DNA of 9,464 bases from Thermoflexales bacterium. Its GTDB lineage: Bacteria > Chloroflexota > Anaerolineae > Fen-1058. The stretch spans positions 1 through 9,464 of the forward strand of contig JAFGFO010000415.1 in the NCBI GenBank assembly GCA_016931085.1. Direction: 5' to 3'. Position 1 is the stretch's first letter, and each line of letters opens with the position of its first letter. The notes beneath the pieces were generated by a model that was given only the letters and a program-made list of their open reading frames with translations, was not told the DNA's origin and ran no database searches. The translations under genes and the position numbers were made by a program. Shown piece after piece: positions 6,171-9,464 of this stretch.

Positions 6171-7121
6171 ATGAACACGGAGCTTAGCGATCCCCTTGCA
6201 GAAGCCGCTCAGCGCCCCCCGCTGACGCCAGGCCAGATAGCCTGGCGGCGCTTTCGCCGCCACAAGATGGCCATGATCGGCCTGGGGCTGCTCCTGGCGA
6301 TCTGCTTGTTTGTCACCTTGGGCGCTGCATGCTACTCGGAAGCCGATTCCAACCGCACCGATTTATCGATCAAGTTATCGCCACCCTCGTGGAACCATCC
6401 CTTTGGCACCGACACGACCGGGCGAGACATCCTGGCGCGCACGATCTACGGGGGCCAGATTTCCATCATCATCGGTTTGCTGTCCGTGATCGTTTCGCTC
6501 GTCATCGGTGTGGGGATCGGCGCCGTGGCCGGCTTTTACGCCGGATCCTTGGACAGCATCCTGATGCGCTTTACAGAGGCCGCCTTTAACATTCCGCAGC
6601 TCTTTTTGCTCATTATCTTGTCCAAACTGTGGGCCGGGAAAATCCCCACTTTCCAAGTCTTGGGACGCTCCTTTAGTGGGAGTGTGATCGTCATCATCGG
6701 TGTCATCGGCCTGACCAGTTGGATGTACCTGGCGCGCATCGTGCGAGCGGACTTTTTGTCCCTCAAAGAGCAAGAGTTTGTCACGGCCTCCCGCTGCATC
6801 GGCACGCGCAACTTTTCAATCATGTTTTCGCACATTTTGCCCAACGCGGCTGCCCCCATCATCGTCACGGCCACGCTCCAGGTGGCCAATTCCATCTTGT
6901 CGGAAGCCTACGTCAGTTTCCTGGGGCTGGGGGTGCAGCCCCCCACGGCAACGTGGGGCAACATGCTGGACCAGGCCTACCACCACCTGGAGACCGAGCC
7001 GTGGATGTGGTTCTTCCCGGGGATGCTGATCTTGTTGACCGTCTTGGGGATCAACTTTGTGGGAGATGGACTGCGCGACGCGCTCGACCCGCGCGCGCTG
7101 GTCGTGAGCGAAGAGGGATAG
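6171..7121 (+). CDS. dppC: Peptide/nickel-type ABC transporter permease, DppC class
   Basis: This encodes 316 residues. The cytoplasmic N-terminus (AWRRFRRHKMAMIGL) and first membrane helix (about 33-54) match the OppC_N domain, and HPFGTDTTGRDILAR at 76-90 is a hallmark of DppC/OppC proteins. The main permease domain runs from about 97 to 300, with the EAA loop at 202-229 (EFVTASRCIGTRNFSIMFSHILPNAAAP) and SFLGLGVQPPTATWGNML from 249. It pairs with DppB in the membrane. The start is eight bases after the preceding stop with only a weak ribosome site, so translational coupling is likely. The ATPase genes follow after a 129-base gap, larger than the other gaps between the transport genes, which is almost filled by a palindromic element. 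Confidence 0.93.
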   Translation: MNTELSDPLAEAAQRPPLTPGQIAWRRFRRHKMAMIGLGLLLAICLFVTLGAACYSEADSNRTDLSIKLSPPSWNHPFGTDTTGRDILARTIYGGQISIIIGLLSVIVSLVIGVGIGAVAGFYAGSLDSILMRFTEAAFNIPQLFLLIILSKLWAGKIPTFQVLGRSFSGSVIVIIGVIGLTSWMYLARIVRADFLSLKEQEFVTASRCIGTRNFSIMFSHILPNAAAPIIVTATLQVANSILSEAYVSFLGLGVQPPTATWGNMLDQAYHHLETEPWMWFFPGMLILLTVLGINFVGDGLRDALDPRALVVSEEG

Positions 7122-7132
7122 AGGTTATTTTA

Positions 7133-7237
7133 GTTACACAGAGTTTCACTGAGAACTCTCGGAGATGCACAGAGAATTTTTAAAACATGTCTTAATCTCT
7201 GTGACTCTCTGTGTCTCCTTTGTGTTCTCTGTGTAAC
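7133..7237. repeat. 105-base imperfect palindromic element between permease and ATPase genes
   Basis: The ends GTTACACAGAG (7133-7143) and CTCTGTGTAAC (7227-7237) are perfect 11-base inverted repeats. An inner pair, CACAGAGA (7168-7175) and TCTCTGTG (7196-7203), adds another stem. The left half is purine-rich and the right half repeats CTCTGTG with small changes. The 8-mer TAGTTACA occurs at 7131-7138, overlapping the left end, and again at 7243-7250, directly before the ATPase start codon. The base composition is unlike the coding sequence around it. It has no coding capacity and looks like a small non-autonomous or dispersed repeat. Confidence 0.75.
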
Positions 7238-7250
7238 CCGAGTAGTTACA

Positions 7251-8255
7251 ATGGAACGAGAAAAGACTGAAGAGCCTTTGCTGGAAGTGCGGGACCTGGC
7301 CGTCCGTTTCCGCACACTGGATGGCGTCGTCCACGCGGTCAATGGCATCTCGTACAGCCTGGAGGCCGGCGAGACGCTGGGAATCGTGGGCGAAAGCGGC
7401 TGCGGCAAAAGCGTGGGCGTGTTGTCGGTGATGCGCCTGATCCCCCAGCCGCCCGGCAAGATCGTCGCCGGCCAGGTGCTTTTCAGGGGCCGGGACTTGC
7501 TCCAGTTGAGCGAGGCCGAGATGGAGCGCATTCGCGGGCGGGAGATGGCCATGGTCTTTCAGGATCCCATGACGTCCTTCAACCCGGTTTTGACCATCGG
7601 CCAGCAGATTGGCGAGACACTCAGGCTGCACATGGGGATGAGCTGGGGTGAGGCGCGCCAGCGAGTGGAGGAGCTGCTGGACATGGTCGGCATCCCAGGC
7701 GCGGCGGGGCGCTATGACAATTATCCACACCAGTTTTCCGGCGGCATGCGCCAGCGAGCGATGATCGCTATGGGCCTGGCGTGCGCTCCCAGCCTGCTCA
7801 TCGCCGACGAGCCTACCACAGCCCTCGACGTGACCATCCAGGCCCAGATCATTGACCTGGTCAAAGACCTGCGCGACAGGTTGGGGATGGCCGTGATTTG
7901 GATCACGCACGACCTGGGGGTCGTCGCCGGCCTGGCCGATAAGGTCATCGTGATGTATGCTGGCTTTATCGTCGAGCAGGGCAGTGTGGACGATATTTAC
8001 AAAAGCCCCCGCCACCCGTACACGCTGGCGCTGCTCCGCTCGTTGCCTCGGGTGGATCGCAGCAGCCGCGAGAGACTGGCCACTATCCCCGGCTTCCCGC
8101 CAGATTTGCTGGGGCTGCCGCCGGGCTGCCCCTTTGTGCCGCGCTGTGCCCACGTGCAGGAACGCTGCCGCCAGGAGAATCCTCGTCTGACACCCATCGA
8201 GCCTGGGCACAAGGTGGCGTGCTGGGTAGACGTGCGGGTAGGGGGAGAGCGATGA
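7251..8255 (+). CDS. dppD: Peptide/nickel-type ABC transporter ATPase, DppD class
   Basis: This encodes 334 residues. Walker A GESGCGKS is at 47-54, the Q-loop glutamine at 104 ([10 protein letters not shown]), the signature FSGGMRQR at 162-169, Walker B LLIADE at 182-187, the D-loop ALD at 191-193 and the switch histidine at 220. The C-terminal oligopeptide-transporter domain has cysteines at 293, 299, 306 and 324 (GCPFVPRC...C...C), the pattern that holds an iron-sulfur cluster in related transporters. It hydrolyses ATP on the inner face of the membrane as a heterodimer with the next protein. The ATG has no clear ribosome site, perhaps because the repeat upstream displaced it. It overlaps the next gene by four bases (ATGA). 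Confidence 0.93.
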   Translation: MEREKTEEPLLEVRDLAVRFRTLDGVVHAVNGISYSLEAGETLGIVGESGCGKSVGVLSVMRLIPQPPGKIVAGQVLFRGRDLLQLSEAEMERIRGREMAMVFQDPMTSFNPVLTIGQQIGETLRLHMGMSWGEARQRVEELLDMVGIPGAAGRYDNYPHQFSGGMRQRAMIAMGLACAPSLLIADEPTTALDVTIQAQIIDLVKDLRDRLGMAVIWITHDLGVVAGLADKVIVMYAGFIVEQGSVDDIYKSPRHPYTLALLRSLPRVDRSSRERLATIPGFPPDLLGLPPGCPFVPRCAHVQERCRQENPRLTPIEPGHKVACWVDVRVGGER

Positions 8256-9235
8256 GCGATTCCCCCGCTGGCCTGGTGCAAGTTGTGAATGTGAGCAAGC
8301 ACTTTCCAATCAAGAGGGGAGGGCTGTTTCAACGCCAGGCCGGCGCGGTCAGGGCCGTCGATGGCATATCCTTTGATGTGTACCGCGGTGAAACCTTGGG
8401 CCTGGTGGGAGAAAGCGGCTGCGGCAAGACGACCGCCGGGCGTACTATTCTTCAATTGTACCGGCCGACGGCCGGGCAGGTGATCTTTGACGGGGTGGAT
8501 TTGACTGCTCTTGAAGGAGAAACCCTGCGGCGCATGCGACGGCGCATGCAGATGATTTTCCAAGACCCGTTCGCTTCCCTCAACCCACGCATGACTGTTT
8601 CCAATATCATCGGGGAGCCTTTGCGCGCCCACAAGCTGGGCTCGAGCCACGAGCAGATCGAACGGGTCCAAACTCTGCTGCATACCGTTCGCCTCAATCC
8701 CCGTTTCGTCAATCGCTACCCGCACGAATTCTCCGGCGGCCAGCGGCAGCGGATTGGCATCGCGCGCGCCCTGGCCTCGCAGCCGGAATTCATCGTCTGC
8801 GACGAGCCGATTTCCGCACTCGACGTGTCCATCCAGGCCCAGATCGTCAACTTGTTGGAGGATTTGCAGGAACAGTTTGGCTTGACCTACTTGTTTGTCG
8901 CACACGATTTGAGCATGGTGCGCCACATTTGCAAGCGGGTCGCCGTGATGTACCTGGGCAAGATCGTCGAATTGGCCGACAAGGACGAGCTGTACACCCA
9001 TCCCCTCCATCCCTACACCCGGGCGCTCCTGTCGGCCGTGCCGGTGCCGGACCCGGACGTCGAGCGCCAACGCCGGCGCGTCGTCCTGGAGGGAGACGTC
9101 CCCAGCCCAAGCCGTCCCCCTCAAGGCTGCCGTTTCAGCACCCGCTGCCCCATCGTCGAGGCGCGCTGCTCCGAGGCCGAGCCGGAGTGGCAAGACAAGG
9201 GCGAGGGCCATTACGTGGCGTGCTACAAGGTCTGA
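8252..9235 (+). CDS. dppF: Peptide/nickel-type ABC transporter ATPase, DppF class
   Basis: This encodes 327 residues from the ATG at 8252, which overlaps the previous stop codon (ATGA) and follows a GGGGGAGAG ribosome site. Walker A GESGCGKT is at 53-60, the Q-loop glutamine at 104 ([10 protein letters not shown], typical of DppF/OppF), the signature FSGGQ at 160-164, Walker B FIVCDE at 180-185 and the switch histidine at 218. [11 protein letters not shown] near 250-260 and cysteines at 293, 299, 306 and 324 belong to the oligopeptide-transporter C-terminal domain. All catalytic residues are intact. It pairs with the DppD-class ATPase and completes the operon; no further gene follows before a palindrome cluster and probable terminator. 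Confidence 0.93.
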   Translation: MSDSPAGLVQVVNVSKHFPIKRGGLFQRQAGAVRAVDGISFDVYRGETLGLVGESGCGKTTAGRTILQLYRPTAGQVIFDGVDLTALEGETLRRMRRRMQMIFQDPFASLNPRMTVSNIIGEPLRAHKLGSSHEQIERVQTLLHTVRLNPRFVNRYPHEFSGGQRQRIGIARALASQPEFIVCDEPISALDVSIQAQIVNLLEDLQEQFGLTYLFVAHDLSMVRHICKRVAVMYLGKIVELADKDELYTHPLHPYTRALLSAVPVPDPDVERQRRRVVLEGDVPSPSRPPQGCRFSTRCPIVEARCSEAEPEWQDKGEGHYVACYKV

Positions 9236-9347
9236 TGTCGTTCCTGGCACATGCCAACAAATCAGCAAATCTGCACATGCCGGCCTTCGCGGTTGGGCAA
9301 ACGGCAAACGGGGTGGGCGTCAAAGTTTTGCACCCATCGGACGCTGG

Positions 9348-9373
9348 CAGCCCCGAAATGAATTTCAGGGCTG
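9348..9373. repeat. REP-like palindrome with GAAAT-GA-ATTTC core
   Basis: CAGCCC pairs with GGGCTG, then one C/A mismatch, then GAAAT pairs with ATTTC around GA. It is the first of four palindromes packed into about 100 bases after the importer operon and has no T run. Confidence 0.65.
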
Positions 9374-9381
9374 ATAGAACA

Positions 9382-9400
9382 AGCCTGCTGAAAGCAGGCT
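9382..9400. repeat. REP-like palindrome with 7-base arms
   Basis: AGCCTGC (9382-9388) pairs with GCAGGCT (9394-9400) around TGAAA. The arm word AGCCTGC recurs at 9428-9434 in the fourth palindrome, so the two are related. Confidence 0.6.
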
Positions 9401-9420
9401 AACGCGCCTCGGCGCGTTTT
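9401..9420 (+). terminator. Probable intrinsic terminator after the importer operon
   Basis: AACGCGC (9401-9407) pairs with GCGCGTT (9412-9418) around CTCG, and the stem ends in TTTT (9417-9420). It lies 166 bases after the last ATPase gene. The T run is short and the hairpin is inside a palindrome cluster, so it may instead be one part of a composite repeat. Confidence 0.5.
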
Positions 9421-9428
9421 GGGTATCA

Positions 9429-9450
9429 GCCTGCGAATTCATTCGCAGGC
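9429..9450. repeat. REP-like palindrome with 9-base arms
   Basis: GCCTGCGAA (9429-9437) pairs perfectly with TTCGCAGGC (9442-9450) around TTCA. The middle, GAATTCATTC, echoes the core of the palindrome at 9348-9373. Chloroflexota genomes, as I recall them, carry many such elements. Confidence 0.65.
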
Positions 9451-9464
9451 ACAGGCGCATTGGC

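Noticed and set aside
7133..7237. CRISPR-like array suggested by repeated CTCTGTG words
   Set aside because: The words are short, irregularly spaced and inverted with respect to each other; there are no spacers of even length and no cas genes.
7997..9307. 436-codon minus-strand open frame
   Set aside because: It is antisense to both ATPase genes, which have intact catalytic motifs; it has no ribosome site or domain of its own.

Overview
The window is about 60% G+C, densely coded bacterial DNA. The likely source is a member of the Chloroflexota, perhaps Anaerolineae. The reasons are a solute-binding lipoprotein with an Ala/Pro/Thr-rich linker after the lipobox, strong AGGAGG ribosome sites, a HerA-like ATPase of a type I associate with that phylum and cyanobacteria, and dispersed-looking palindromes between genes. 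This assignment is inference; there is no rRNA or marker gene here.

Left part (1-1542, minus strand): a two-gene operon. A 121-residue helical protein of unknown function is followed 15 bases later by a HerA/FtsK-type P-loop ATPase that runs off the left edge after 387 residues. Neither gene is visible as a plus-strand reading.

Central part (1543-3153): a compact control region holds two divergent promoters, both with extended -10 elements, and a 14-base palindrome lying over their -35 regions. The plus-strand promoter drives a 69-residue LysM protein, a 162-residue coiled-coil plus LysM protein, and probably a 198-residue helical protein of unknown function. None of these three has a signal peptide, so the module looks cytoplasmic. 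Shared control with the ATPase operon is the most interesting idea in the window, but it is a hypothesis.

Right part (3177-9235): a classic five-gene ABC importer of the peptide/opine/nickel (Dpp/Opp) class, in the order binding lipoprotein, two permeases, two ATPases. It starts with a clear promoter. A terminator follows the binding-protein gene, probably making that protein more abundant than the membrane parts. The permease pair and the ATPase pair are each tightly coupled, but a 105-base imperfect palindrome sits between the pairs. The substrate cannot be read from the sequence.

Right end (9236-9464): no gene is seen. It holds a cluster of four short palindromes, one of which looks like a terminator; the others resemble REP-type repeats.
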